Shown: one piece after another, positions 7,587 through 15,673 of the stretch | How positions within the stretch are numbered: position 1 is the stretch's first letter | Layout of the letters: the number at the start of each line of letters is the position of its first letter | Source: an uncultured Clostridia bacterium | GTDB lineage: Bacteria > Bacillota > Clostridia > Oscillospirales > Oscillospiraceae | DNA length: 55,347 bases | NCBI GenBank assembly: GCA_947649615.1 | Contig: CANSSG010000020.1 | Location: 1-55,347 of the forward strand | Direction: 5' to 3' | Program-made: the position numbers and the translations under genes | Notes under the pieces: generated by a model | The model's input: the letters and a program-made list of their open reading frames with translations, nothing else | Told to the model about the DNA's origin: nothing | Databases searched by the model: none

Positions 7587-8867
7587 TTAGCCCTCCGGCG
7601 CTTCCATCCGGGAGGCGGCTTCCGCCGCCGCTGCCACAGCCTTGTTATGCTGGGCCAGGGTCTCGCTGAATACGTGCTTCTTGCTCTCGGGGTTGAGCAC
7701 GTAGAAATAGTAGTTGGTATCCGCCGGGCTAAGCGCCGCCTTGATGGAGGCAAGGCCGGGGTTGGCAATGGGCGTGGGGGGCAGGCCCGTATGCTGGTAG
7801 AGGTTGTAGGGGCTGTCCAGGGAGACGTAGTCCTCCTGGGTGATGGGGCGGCCGGCGGCGTAGACCAGGGCTGCGTCGATTTGCAGCAGGCGGCCCGTCT
7901 CGCCGTCGTTCTCCAACCGGTTGTAAATGACAGAGGAAATGTTGGAGCGGTCGGAACCGTCCGTCTCCTTTTCAATCAGGGAGGCGATGGCGACGATCTC
8001 CTCAAACTTGTAAGAGGACGCTGCGAGCAGCTCTTCCAGCTCGTCGTTGCCGTATACCTTCTTATTGAAGTTGCTGAGCATGGAGTCAAAGGCCAGCTCC
8101 GTGCGGGCGCCCACATAGAACTGGTAGGTGTCCGGGAACAGATAGCCTTCCAGCCGGCTGACGGAGCCAAGGTTCTTGTTGTCAACGAAAACGTACTCGT
8201 CAAACTCGTAGTTGGACGCGGTCTCCGTCAAATCCTCCACCGTGCCGACGCCGTTCTCCGCAAGAAGCTCGATAATCTGCTTGACGTTGTAGCCCTCGGG
8301 AATGGTGACGTCTACCGTCTCCGTCTTGCCGCCGGTGGTGCGCATGCTGCGGACCAGGGCCATATAGTCCATCTCCGTGTTTAGCAGGAACGTACCCTGG
8401 GTCAGCTTAGTGCCGGCATGGTAGAAACGGGCGAACAGGCGGAAAAACCAGTCGTATTCGATCAGCCCCGCTTCCTTCAGCGCGGCCGCCACCTTCTCCA
8501 TGTCGTAGTAGGTTACTTCCTTCATCTCGCCGTTTTCCTGCTTCTCCTGGACGACCTCCAGGACGAAGTCTTCCGTAACCTGGAAGGCTACCTCCATGGG
8601 GGGCTTGTTCAGCGCGGCGAAATCGTTGGCCAGCATCCAGCCTACGCCGGCGAATATGGCGGAGCTGGCGGCTACAATCGCCAGCCACAGCAGAAGCGCC
8701 AGCAGGGGGTTGGTGCGCTTTTTCCGGCGTTTCTTTTTCTTTTTCGGCGCGGTGCGCTCCGGCTGGCGCTCGGGGGCGGGGCGGGGGCGCTCCGGCTCGC
8801 CGGAGGCGCGGCGGGATACCTCGCCGCCGTTCCAGCTTGTGGTTCTATAGCGGTCGTCCTGGCTCAT
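7587..8867 (-). CDS. mltG: Endolytic transglycosylase MltG (YceG)
   Basis: The product has 426 residues: a basic, Pro/Arg/Lys-rich cytoplasmic head, one transmembrane helix (LLALLLWLAIVAASSAIFAGV) and an extracytoplasmic YceG domain. MltG cleaves nascent glycan strands at the membrane. The catalytic Glu lies in IASLIEKETDGSDRSNISSV, followed by VIYNRLENDG, LQIDAALVYA and the SPYNLYQHTGLPPTPIANPG block, all typical. The ATG at 8867 follows AAAGGA. The gene is divergent from the cysteine-rich peptide gene and is followed 7 nt later by the U32 gene. Confidence 0.96.
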   Translation of the reverse strand: MSQDDRYRTTSWNGGEVSRRASGEPERPRPAPERQPERTAPKKKKKRRKKRTNPLLALLLWLAIVAASSAIFAGVGWMLANDFAALNKPPMEVAFQVTEDFVLEVVQEKQENGEMKEVTYYDMEKVAAALKEAGLIEYDWFFRLFARFYHAGTKLTQGTFLLNTEMDYMALVRSMRTTGGKTETVDVTIPEGYNVKQIIELLAENGVGTVEDLTETASNYEFDEYVFVDNKNLGSVSRLEGYLFPDTYQFYVGARTELAFDSMLSNFNKKVYGNDELEELLAASSYKFEEIVAIASLIEKETDGSDRSNISSVIYNRLENDGETGRLLQIDAALVYAAGRPITQEDYVSLDSPYNLYQHTGLPPTPIANPGLASIKAALSPADTNYYFYVLNPESKKHVFSETLAQHNKAVAAAAEAASRMEAPEG

Positions 8868-8911
8868 GGGTTCAGTCCTTTCTTCCTGTGTGGTTTGGCG
8901 CGGTGCGCCGG

Positions 8912-8927
8912 GCGAAAAATTTTTCGC
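8912..8927. repeat. 16-bp perfect palindrome in the mltG/cysteine-rich peptide intergenic region
   Basis: GCGAAAAATTTTTCGC is self-complementary and sits 45 nt upstream of mltG and 69 nt upstream of the divergent small gene. It could be an operator or simply a curved AT core in a GC-rich spacer. Confidence 0.4.
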
Positions 8928-8995
8928 GGCCAAGCTGCATCGGCCCGTCCTCCCTCATAGTATGTTTCAGACTGATAAGTGAGGTGAAACAAAAC

Positions 8996-9187
8996 ATGTG
9001 GAACAACGGGAACGACTGCGGCTGCCTGTGGATCATTCTCATCGTCATCCTGCTGTGCTGCTGCGGCTGCGGCAACGGCGGCGTAAGCGGCGGCAACGGC
9101 TGCTGCAATTGCTGCTGCAATTGCTGTAGCTGCGGGTGTGGCTGCAACTGCGGCAATCACAACAACAACTGTAATTGCTGCTGCTAA
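8996..9187 (+). CDS. Small cysteine-rich membrane peptide, function unknown
   Basis: A 63-residue open reading frame with GAGGTG upstream and a strong terminator directly after. Residues 11-20 (LWIILIVILL) form a short hydrophobic segment. From residue 21 on the protein is almost only Cys, Gly and Asn, with runs such as CCCGCG, CCNCCCNCCSCGCGCNC and a final NCNCCC. I count 21 cysteines in 63 residues. I do not recognise a family. Cysteine density suggests metal chelation or disulfide cross-linking at the envelope or spore coat; this is inference. Low-complexity coding could be questioned, but the terminator and start context support a gene. Confidence 0.7.
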   Translation: MWNNGNDCGCLWIILIVILLCCCGCGNGGVSGGNGCCNCCCNCCSCGCGCNCGNHNNNCNCCC

Positions 9188-9203
9188 GCTACATAGCGGG
9201 GAC

Positions 9204-9237
9204 GGGGGCGCGGAAACGCGCCCTCGGCCTTTTTTTC
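9204..9237 (+). terminator. Intrinsic terminator after the cysteine-rich peptide gene
   Basis: GGGCGCG (9206-9212), GAAA tetraloop, CGCGCCC (9217-9223), then TCGGCC and a run of seven to eight T. Confidence 0.85.
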
Positions 9238-9241
9238 GTGG

Positions 9242-9913
9242 TCAATTCCCTGCCAGGGGGCGCACAAGCGCCCACAGCTCCCGGTGGATGTCCTCCGGGG
9301 AACGGACCGCGCCGTCCCGGGAGCAGTCTACCCGCTGCCAGCCCAGGCGTCGGACGATCTCCTGGGACGCCTCGCGGCACTGGCGGAGGTAGGCGGCGTC
9401 CTGCTCGTGGATGTCCGCCTTGGTGTGGGTAGCCTCTTGGCGGCGGCGGAGCATTTCCGCCGAAAGGGCCGGGGGGAGGTCCAGGTAAATGACCAGATCC
9501 GGCTCCGGCAGGGCCAGGCGGTTGTATTCCAAATCAAACAGCCAGTCCAGGTAGGCCCAGCGCTCCTCCGCCGGAAGCTTGGGGGCTTGGTGGACGGCGT
9601 TGGAGGTGGCGTAGCGGTTGGCCAGGATAAGCCCGCCGCTCTCATAGGCCGCGCCCCAGTCCTCCTTGTAGGAGGCGTAGCGGTCTATGGCGTATAAGAT
9701 GGTGGCGGCGTAGGCGCTGACATCCCCGGGGTTCTTCCCCAGCGCGCCCCCCAGATACAGCTCCACAGGCTTGGCGAAGCCGCTGCCGTAGCGGGGAAAG
9801 TCCACCTCCCGGAAGGACAGGCCCTCCTCTTCCAGCCGCCGGGCCATGAGACGGGCCTGGGTGGTTTTTCCCGTGCCGTCCGTGCCTTCTATTACAATCA
9901 GCTTTCCCCTCAT
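9242..9913 (-). CDS. tmk: Thymidylate kinase-like protein
   Basis: This 223-residue P-loop kinase is expected to phosphorylate dTMP to dTDP. The P-loop is IEGTDGTGKTTQA. It is followed by the DFPRYGSG segment, the LILANRYATSNAVHQ block (Asn replaces the usual Asp of the DRY motif) and a LID segment LRRRQEATHTKADIHE. The NRY variant makes it slightly divergent, so a broader nucleoside monophosphate kinase role is possible. The start codon ATG 9913 overlaps the stop of the upstream glycosyltransferase gene by 4 nt (ATGA), so the two are translationally coupled. Confidence 0.88.
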   Translation of the reverse strand: MRGKLIVIEGTDGTGKTTQARLMARRLEEEGLSFREVDFPRYGSGFAKPVELYLGGALGKNPGDVSAYAATILYAIDRYASYKEDWGAAYESGGLILANRYATSNAVHQAPKLPAEERWAYLDWLFDLEYNRLALPEPDLVIYLDLPPALSAEMLRRRQEATHTKADIHEQDAAYLRQCREASQEIVRRLGWQRVDCSRDGAVRSPEDIHRELWALVRPLAGN

Positions 9914-10626
9914 TTCCGCTTCTCCCCCGCCGCGTGGACCAGGAACAGGGGCAGCTTCATCATCCGGCCGATGCGGCCGGGGTTCTTTGCCAGCCGGTGG
10001 AGCCACTCCAGGCCCAGCTTTTGGAATACTTCCGGCGCGCGCTGGACTTCACCGGAAAAGACATCCAGACAGCCGCCCAGGCCGACCAGCAAATGCGCCC
10101 CGGTGGCTTCGCCGTGGTCGCGCATCCATTTTTCCTGCTTGGGCGCGCCCAGGCATACGAATACCACGTCCGCGCCGCTGGCGCGAATGGCGCTGGTTAC
10201 CGGGCCGTCCTCTTGGAAATACCCATCGTGCGTCCCGGCGATTTTTAGGCCGGGATACTGGACTTGCAGATTGGAGGCGGCTTTTTCGGCTATGCCGGGC
10301 TTTGCGCCAAGAAGATACAGGCTCTTGCCGCTGCCTGCCATCCGTTCCATCAATGCCTGGGCAAAGCCGATGCCAGTGACGCGTCCCTTTAGGGGTGTCC
10401 CCAAAATCTTCGCGCCGTATATCACACCGATGCCGTCAGCAAGGACTAAATCCGCGCCGTTTACAGCTTCCAGGGCATCCCCGTCTTCCCGGCAGACCTC
10501 AACGATCTCAGGGTTCGGCGTTACCGCGTAGTGTGCCCCGGGGGTCTGCATCAGGCGGACGCCCTCCGCTACGGCCTGGTCCATCGTTATATTGTCAAAG
10601 CCAATGCCCAATACGTCGATTCGCAT
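9910..10626 (-). CDS. WecG/TagA/CpsF family glycosyltransferase
   Basis: The 238-residue product belongs to the GT26 family, which transfers N-acetylmannosamine-type sugars to lipid-linked acceptors in wall teichoic acid or polysaccharide synthesis. Landmarks are FDNITMDQAV, AVTPNPEIVE, VLADGIGVIYGAKILG, the LYLLGAKPGIAEKAA block, VFVCLGAPKQEKWM and VGLGGCLDVFSGEVQRAPEV. The C-terminal LEWLHRLAKNPGRIGRM is also typical. ATG 10626 follows AAAGGAGG. It is preceded by a sigma-A promoter and coupled to tmk. No other wall-polymer gene lies nearby, so the final product is unknown. Confidence 0.93.
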   Translation of the reverse strand: MRIDVLGIGFDNITMDQAVAEGVRLMQTPGAHYAVTPNPEIVEVCREDGDALEAVNGADLVLADGIGVIYGAKILGTPLKGRVTGIGFAQALMERMAGSGKSLYLLGAKPGIAEKAASNLQVQYPGLKIAGTHDGYFQEDGPVTSAIRASGADVVFVCLGAPKQEKWMRDHGEATGAHLLVGLGGCLDVFSGEVQRAPEVFQKLGLEWLHRLAKNPGRIGRMMKLPLFLVHAAGEKRK

Positions 10627-10671
10627 AGGCGGCCTCCTTTCTGTCTCTGCCCAAATTGGGGATTGTCCCTT

Positions 10672-10700
10672 AGTATACCACATTTTTTCCCGCTTGTCCA
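10672..10700 (-). promoter_or_regulatory. Sigma-A promoter of the glycosyltransferase-tmk operon
   Basis: TGGACA (10700-10695), 17-bp spacer, TATACT (10677-10672) on the minus strand, 45 nt before the start codon. Confidence 0.75.
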
Positions 10701-10710
10701 CTCAGGTGTG

Positions 10711-10747
10711 AAAACGCGGCTCCCCGGCCGCCGCCAGAGAAGCCGCG
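10711..10747 (-). terminator. Terminator after the nitroreductase-NUDIX gene
   Basis: On the minus strand CGCGGCT (10747-10741) pairs with AGCCGCG (10721-10715) around a GC-rich loop and is followed by TTTTC. Confidence 0.6.
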
Positions 10748-10751
10748 CACC

Positions 10752-11858
10752 CTATTTCCCCTCCAGGTAGGCTTCCGCCGCCAAGAGGATTTCTTCGTCG
10801 GTGGCGTAGGTGATCTGCCGCGCCGCGTCCTGGAAGGCGTACCAGCCAAGCTGGGAAATCTCCTCCTCTTGGGGGCGCTCCCGCCCGCCGGTGGGGACGG
10901 CGGTGAAGAAAACCACGTCCTTTACCGTCCCGGGCTTCGGGGCGTAGGTCACAACCTTCCGGAAGCCGGCGTCGATTGCCGCAGCCAGGCCGGTTTCCTC
11001 CCATATCTCACGGGCGGCGGTCTCAGGTTCCGTTTCCCCGCCCTCCACATGGCCCTTGGGGAAACTCCAATGCCCGGCGTTGTGCCGGACAAGCAGGTAT
11101 TGCCGCCGGCCGTTTTCCCGCCGCCAGACCACCGCGCCGCAGGACTTTTCTTCCCGGGATTTCCGGAATATGCCGCCGTCGCCCCAGGCCCACTCGCCCC
11201 CGTGGGCGCCCAGCTCAAAATGCCGCTTGGCTATGCCCAGGTCTACCAAGGCAAAAGAGCCTGCGCCGCTGAGCCGCACCCGGACCGTGCCGTCATGGCG
11301 GCAGGTGAAACGATAGCCCTGCCGGTTCATGGCCGACGGGGCGCGGCGGACTGCCTCCATGCCCCCTAAAAACCAATCCGGCCCACCGTCGCTGCCCTGC
11401 GCCAACTCCTCCAAGGGCTTCAGCGCCCGTTCCGCCCGCACCCAGCCCGGGGCGGGACGGCCTACCGCGATCACACAGACTAGCGCCCCGCCTTCCGGCA
11501 GGTGGCGCCGGCAGGCTTCCGGACGGTAGGTTCCCCCTGCCCAGCAGGTGCGCAGGCCCATGGATTCAGCCGTCAGCGCCAGTTCCTCGCCGTAATAGCC
11601 GCACTTTTCCTCCAAATCCCCATCTCCGGCGGAGCCTGCCAGCAGGAAATAGTTGCAGGCGCCCCGGATATGCCCCCAGCTTTTGGGGACGGCGGTGAAG
11701 GCGTCCTCCTCCCCGCAGACCAGGCGCAGGCTTAGGCCCGAGCGGCAAGCGCACTGCTCCACCGCCTTCTCTAGCTGCTCCCGCTGTCCGGCGGACAGGG
11801 CTTCCGGTAAAAACGCCCGGCAGGAGGTCCGGGCGGATATTGCTTCCAACAGCGTCAT
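10752..11858 (-). CDS. Nitroreductase-like and NUDIX hydrolase fusion protein
   Basis: This 368-residue protein has two domains. Residues 1-232 resemble the TM1586-type nitroreductase fold (TLLEAISARTSCRAFLPEAL, later YYGEELALTAESMGLRTCWAGG and IAVGRPA). Residues 238-368 are a NUDIX domain with a perfect Nudix box at 269-291, from GHVEGGETE to REIWEETGL. Its lead-in, CGAVVWRRENGRRQYLLVRH, resembles Ap4A-type hydrolases. The frame runs through both domains with no stop, and one terminator and one start (ATG 11858, preceded by AAAGGGGG) bound them. The frame continues open far upstream antisense to the symporter, which is spurious. Activity and substrate pairing are unknown. Confidence 0.88.
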   Translation of the reverse strand: MTLLEAISARTSCRAFLPEALSAGQREQLEKAVEQCACRSGLSLRLVCGEEDAFTAVPKSWGHIRGACNYFLLAGSAGDGDLEEKCGYYGEELALTAESMGLRTCWAGGTYRPEACRRHLPEGGALVCVIAVGRPAPGWVRAERALKPLEELAQGSDGGPDWFLGGMEAVRRAPSAMNRQGYRFTCRHDGTVRVRLSGAGSFALVDLGIAKRHFELGAHGGEWAWGDGGIFRKSREEKSCGAVVWRRENGRRQYLLVRHNAGHWSFPKGHVEGGETEPETAAREIWEETGLAAAIDAGFRKVVTYAPKPGTVKDVVFFTAVPTGGRERPQEEEISQLGWYAFQDAARQITYATDEEILLAAEAYLEGK

Positions 11859-11974
11859 GCTGCCCCCTTTCCGCAGCCTGGGCCGCGAAATGATGTTTTT
11901 TCCCGTCCCCTTATTCTTGTGCCAATATGCTGGGATGTCAAGATAAAAAATGTGAAGTTTTTGTAAAATTCCAC

Positions 11975-12003
11975 TTGCGTTGCGGGTCAAGGTCTGGTAC
12001 AAT
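11975..12003 (+). promoter_or_regulatory. Promoter of the glycine riboswitch/symporter transcript
   Basis: TTGCGT (11975-11980), 17-bp spacer, TACAAT (11998-12003), 28 nt before the first aptamer. Confidence 0.7.
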
Positions 12004-12030
12004 ATGGTTATCATATACATATCGGAAGAT

Positions 12031-12206
12031 GTCCGCAGGAGAGCGGAGACCGTTGGGAAAGGGAGCGGTCTCCCACCGAAGGCGTAAATCGCGCAGGTGC
12101 CGTCAGGCGGGACTGCGGGCGGACGAGATTCTGGAGAACTCCGCGTTAGGCGGATGCCGAAGGTGCAAGCGGCGGTGCCGCAATCTCTCAGGCGAAAGGA
12201 CAGAAG
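12031..12206 (+). ncRNA. Tandem glycine riboswitch (two aptamers)
   Basis: Aptamer 1 spans about 12031-12124. Its P1 is GTCCGC pairing with GCGGAC, and it contains GGAGAG, CACCGAAGGCGTAAAT and a degenerate GTCAGGCGGGAC segment. Aptamer 2 spans about 12129-12205. It contains CTGGAGA, GCCGAAGGTGCAA and the hallmark CTCTCAGGCGAAAGGACAGA, closed by TTCTG/CAGAA. Spacing and motifs match the cooperative two-aptamer glycine riboswitch, and the controlled gene is an AGCS symporter, a known target. Confidence 0.93.
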
Positions 12207-12215
12207 GCCGGATAC

Positions 12216-12300
12216 GCCCCCCGAGCGGACGCCCAGGGGGAAGTGTTCGCTTTTTTCCGTAAGCAGAGGGAGACGTGCCGGCGTCTCCCTCTGCTTCTTT
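12216..12300 (+). terminator. Riboswitch expression platform with two terminator hairpins
   Basis: AGCGGAC pairs with GTTCGCT and is followed by TTTTTT (about 12223-12256). A second, stronger hairpin has a 13-bp stem GCAGAGGGAGACG/CGTCTCCCTCTGC (12263-12294) followed by TTCTTT. The symporter start codon lies 39 nt further on. Confidence 0.75.
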
Positions 12301-12338
12301 CGATGTGTAAATGGAGAATAGGAAAAGGAGAGAAGAGC

Positions 12339-13760
12339 ATGGAACAGATTTACAACGCAGTCGCGGCCGGCAATAGCTGGCTCAACGAGATCGTATGGGG
12401 TATTCCCGCCCTGGTGCTGCTCATGGGCGCGGGCATTATCCTGACGGTGGGCCTGAAGGGCTTCCAGTTCCGGAAGTTTGGCTATGCCATGAAGAACACC
12501 CTGGGCAAGATGTTCACAAAACAGGAGGCCAAGGCCGGTGAGGTTACCCCCATCCAAGCTTTGACCACAGCCCTGGCCGCTACCGTTGGCACCGGTAATA
12601 TTGCCGGTATCACCACCGCCATCACCCTGGGCGGCGCAGGCTCCATCTTCTGGCTGTGGGTGTCCGCCCTGCTGGGCATGGCCACCAAGTATTCCGAAGT
12701 CCTGCTGTCCATCAAGTACCGTGAGCGCAACGCCCTGGGCGACTGGGTGGGCGGCCCCATGTACTATATCAAAAACGGCCTCGGCAAGAACTGGAAATGG
12801 TTGGGCGCGGTGTTCTGCGTCCTGGGCGGCATTGCCTCCTTCGGCATCGGCAACGCGGTGCAGGTGGGCAACATCACCAGTTCCATCAACAACGCTATCC
12901 AGGCCTTTGTCCCCGCCGCCGCTGACCATAAGATGGCGATTAACATTGTGGTGGCCCTTATCCTCATGGCTATTATTGGCATCGTCCTGGTGGGCGGCAT
13001 CAAGCGCATCGGTGAAGTCACCGAGTTCCTGGTGCCTATTATGTCCGTCATTTATATCGTGGCCTGCCTGATCGTCGTGATCGCCAACATCACCAAGGTC
13101 CCCGCCGTATTCGGCATGATCTTCCAGGGCGCTTTCTCCCCCCAGGCTGTCACCGGCGGCGCTGCCGGCGTGGGCGTCAAGATGTGTATTGAGTGGGGCG
13201 TTAAGCGCGGCGTGTTCTCCAACGAGGCCGGTCTCGGTTCCGCGCCTATCGCGCATGCCGCTTCCTCCGAGAGCAACCCCGTTAAGCAGGGCCTTTACGG
13301 CATCTTCGAGGTGTTCATGGACACCATCGTCATCTGCACCCTGTCCGGTCTGACCATCCTGCTGGCCCTGGATTCCAGCACCCTGAATTACGGCGTGGCA
13401 GGCGATACCTCCCTGAACGCCATGGCGCTGGGTTCCGTGTTCGGCAATAAGGCGGGCGCGCTGATTATCGCTATCGGCCTGAGCCTGTTCGCCCTGTCCA
13501 CCGCCCTGAGTTGGGGCCTGTACGGTACCCGCTGCTGGGAGTTCCTGCTGGGCGAGAAGGCTGTGCGGCCTTATCAGGTCCTCTATACGCTGGTGGTCAT
13601 CATCAGCGCTACTATGAATCTGTCCCTGGCGTGGGATATCGCCGACACCTTCAACGGCCTGATGGCGATTCCCAACCTGATCGCTTTGATTGCGCTTTGC
13701 CCGGTTGTCATTAAAACCACCCAGGAATTCTTTAACGGCCAACGCCGCTTTAAAAAATAA
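12339..13760 (+). CDS. Sodium:alanine/glycine symporter (AGCS family)
   Basis: This is a 473-residue inner-membrane amino-acid:cation symporter with about ten to eleven helices. Family signatures include the N-terminal IVWGIPALVLLMGAGIILTV, the ALAATVGTGNIAGITTAITLGG motif, GGPMYYIKNGLG and VFSNEAGLGSAPIAHAA, where substrate and Na+ sites lie. ATG 12339 follows AAAAGGAG. The leader carries a tandem glycine riboswitch and terminators, which suggests glycine as the substrate or signal. It is convergent with the transketolase genes and ends at a bidirectional terminator. Confidence 0.97.
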   Translation: MEQIYNAVAAGNSWLNEIVWGIPALVLLMGAGIILTVGLKGFQFRKFGYAMKNTLGKMFTKQEAKAGEVTPIQALTTALAATVGTGNIAGITTAITLGGAGSIFWLWVSALLGMATKYSEVLLSIKYRERNALGDWVGGPMYYIKNGLGKNWKWLGAVFCVLGGIASFGIGNAVQVGNITSSINNAIQAFVPAAADHKMAINIVVALILMAIIGIVLVGGIKRIGEVTEFLVPIMSVIYIVACLIVVIANITKVPAVFGMIFQGAFSPQAVTGGAAGVGVKMCIEWGVKRGVFSNEAGLGSAPIAHAASSESNPVKQGLYGIFEVFMDTIVICTLSGLTILLALDSSTLNYGVAGDTSLNAMALGSVFGNKAGALIIAIGLSLFALSTALSWGLYGTRCWEFLLGEKAVRPYQVLYTLVVIISATMNLSLAWDIADTFNGLMAIPNLIALIALCPVVIKTTQEFFNGQRRFKK

Positions 13761-13784
13761 CCGGGCGGCAAACCTGTGGACTCA

Positions 13785-13823
13785 GAAAGCACCGGCGCGG
13801 CTGTCTGCCGCGCCGGTGCTTTC
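13785..13823. terminator. Bidirectional terminator between symporter and transketolase genes
   Basis: A 17-bp perfect stem, GAAAGCACCGGCGCGGC and its complement, with a 5-nt loop TGTCT. It lies between two converging genes. Confidence 0.75.
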
Positions 13824-13839
13824 TATGCTTACTGGTTTT

Positions 13840-14781
13840 TTACTTGCCCAACAGCGCCTTGGCCTGGGCCACGATGTTCCCGGCACACAGGCCGAACTGC
13901 TCCAGCAGCGCGGCGGCGGGGCCGGAATGGCCAAATGCATCGTTGACGCCGATGCGCTTTACCGGCACGGGGTACTGCTCGCTCAGAAGGGAGCAGACCG
14001 CTTCGCCCAGGCCGCCGATAACACTGTGTTCCTCTACCGTTACGATCCTGCCGCACTCCTTGGCGGCTTGCAGCACCAGGGCTTCGTCTAAAGGCTTGAT
14101 GGTCGCCATGTTGATAATCCTGGCGGATATGCCCGCTTCCGCCAGGGCCTTCCCGGCTTCGATGGCCTCGGGAACCATGATGCCCGTGGCGATAATGGCT
14201 ACGTCGCCGCCGTCCTGGAGGACTTCGCCTTTGCCGATTTCAAACCGGTAGCCCTCCTCATGGAACACCGGGGTGGCGGCGCGGCCAAAACGCATGTAGA
14301 CCGGGCCTTCCATCTCATAGGCCGCCCGTACCATCTGGCGGGCTTCTACATCATCGGCGGGACACATGACGGTCATGCCGGGGATGGTGCGCATGAGGGC
14401 AAAGTCCTCGCAGCACTGGTGGGACGCGCCGTCCTCGCCTACGGAAATGCCGCCGTGGGTGGCGCCGATCTTGACGTTCAGATGGGGATAGCCCACGGTG
14501 TTGCGAACCTGTTCATAGGCCCGGCCTGCGGCAAACATGGCAAAGGTGGCGGCAAAAGGCACCAGCCCCATGGTGGACAGGCCCGCCGCTACGTCTATCA
14601 TGTTGGCTTCCGCTATGCCGCAGTCAAAGTGGCGGTGGGGATACGCCTTCTGGAAAATATTGGTCTTGGTGGCCCCGGCCAGGTCGGCGTCCAATACCAC
14701 CAGGTTCTCCTTCTCCGCGCCTAACGCCTTGAGGGCGTTGCCGTAGCTGTCGCGGGTGGCGACTTTCTTTACTTCCGCCAT
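13840..14781 (-). CDS. Transketolase, C-terminal subunit
   Basis: The 313-residue product carries the pyrimidine-binding and C-terminal domains of a split transketolase: VVLDADLAGATKT, DCGIAEANMIDVAAGLS with the catalytic Glu, the FAMFAAGRAYEQVRN block, THGGISVGEDGASHQCCED and the C-terminal VTVEEHSVIGGLGEAV. With its partner it transfers two-carbon ketol units in the pentose phosphate pathway using thiamine diphosphate. ATG 14781 is preceded by GGAGG at 7 nt; a GTG at 14787 overlapping the partner's stop is an alternative. It may also belong to the DXS-like group, but the split layout favours transketolase. Confidence 0.94.
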   Translation of the reverse strand: MAEVKKVATRDSYGNALKALGAEKENLVVLDADLAGATKTNIFQKAYPHRHFDCGIAEANMIDVAAGLSTMGLVPFAATFAMFAAGRAYEQVRNTVGYPHLNVKIGATHGGISVGEDGASHQCCEDFALMRTIPGMTVMCPADDVEARQMVRAAYEMEGPVYMRFGRAATPVFHEEGYRFEIGKGEVLQDGGDVAIIATGIMVPEAIEAGKALAEAGISARIINMATIKPLDEALVLQAAKECGRIVTVEEHSVIGGLGEAVCSLLSEQYPVPVKRIGVNDAFGHSGPAAALLEQFGLCAGNIVAQAKALLGK

Positions 14782-14783
14782 GG

Positions 14784-15632
14784 TCACACCTCCAATGCCT
14801 TGCGGGCTTCGGCCAGCTCGGCCATGCCCTTGGCGTATTCTTCATCGTTGGGCGCCTTGCCGTGCCAGCCGGCGTTGTCCTCCATATAGGATATGCCCTT
14901 GCCCTTGATGGTCTTCAGGAGGATGCAGGTGGGCTTGCCGCTGCCCTTGTTCCCGTGGAACCGCGCAAAAGCCGCCTCCAACGCTTCAAAGTCGTGGCCG
15001 TCCGCCTTTACCACATCGCAGCCGAAGGCGGCGAATTTGGCGTCTACCGGCTCGGTGTTCATCACGTCGCAGGTGCGGCCGTCAATTTGCAGGCCGTTGA
15101 TGTCCACGATGATGCACAGGTTGTCCAGCTTGTAGTGGGCGGCGAACATGGCCGCTTCCCATATCTGGCCCTCGGCCAGCTCGCCGTCGCCCAGCAGGGC
15201 ATAGACGTTTATGTCCTTGGCCAGGTATTTCGCGCCCTTTGCCATGCCGGCGGCGGCGGAAAGGCCTTGGCCCAGGGAGCCGGTGGACATGTCTACGCCG
15301 GGGACCGTGTTCATGTTGGGGTGGCCCTGGAGGAAGGAGTCAATATGCCGCAGGCGGGGCAGCTCCTCCACAGGAAAATAGCCCCGGAGCGCCAGGGCCG
15401 CGTATAGGCCGGGGGCGGTGTGGCCCTTCGACAGGACAAAACGGTCGCGGTCCTCCCAGCGGGGGTTTTTCGGGTCAACGCGCATTTCTTTGCCATACAG
15501 GTACGTAAAAACCTCGGCGGCGGAGAGACTGCCGCCGGGGTGTCCGGCTTTTGCGCCGTGGGTGCTGGTGAGGATGCCTTCCCGTACGCTGACGGCGGTC
15601 TGCTGTAGGGCTTTCTTTTCTTCAGGGGTCAT
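14784..15632 (-). CDS. Transketolase, N-terminal subunit
   Basis: The 282-residue product is the thiamine-diphosphate-binding half of the split enzyme. Visible motifs are THGAKAGHPGGSLSAAEV, RDRFVLSKGHTAPGLYA, DMSTGSLGQGLSAAAGMA, and LLGDGELAEGQIWEA leading to DNLCIIVDINGLQ, the GDG-to-N diphosphate/Mg site. ATG 15632 follows AAAGGAGG. It precedes the C-terminal subunit gene with a 2-nt gap (or a 4-nt overlap), and a good sigma-A promoter lies upstream. Confidence 0.96.
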   Translation of the reverse strand: MTPEEKKALQQTAVSVREGILTSTHGAKAGHPGGSLSAAEVFTYLYGKEMRVDPKNPRWEDRDRFVLSKGHTAPGLYAALALRGYFPVEELPRLRHIDSFLQGHPNMNTVPGVDMSTGSLGQGLSAAAGMAKGAKYLAKDINVYALLGDGELAEGQIWEAAMFAAHYKLDNLCIIVDINGLQIDGRTCDVMNTEPVDAKFAAFGCDVVKADGHDFEALEAAFARFHGNKGSGKPTCILLKTIKGKGISYMEDNAGWHGKAPNDEEYAKGMAELAEARKALEV

Positions 15633-15673
15633 TTGTGTTCCTCCTTTTTCAGTGGAGTTTGCTCAACAGTTTC

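Noticed and set aside
11859-13742. An uninterrupted minus-strand frame that would extend the nitroreductase-NUDIX protein to 996 residues
   Set aside because: The extension is antisense to the AGCS symporter and the glycine riboswitch, has no domain, and the real start (ATG 11858) has a good ribosome binding site.
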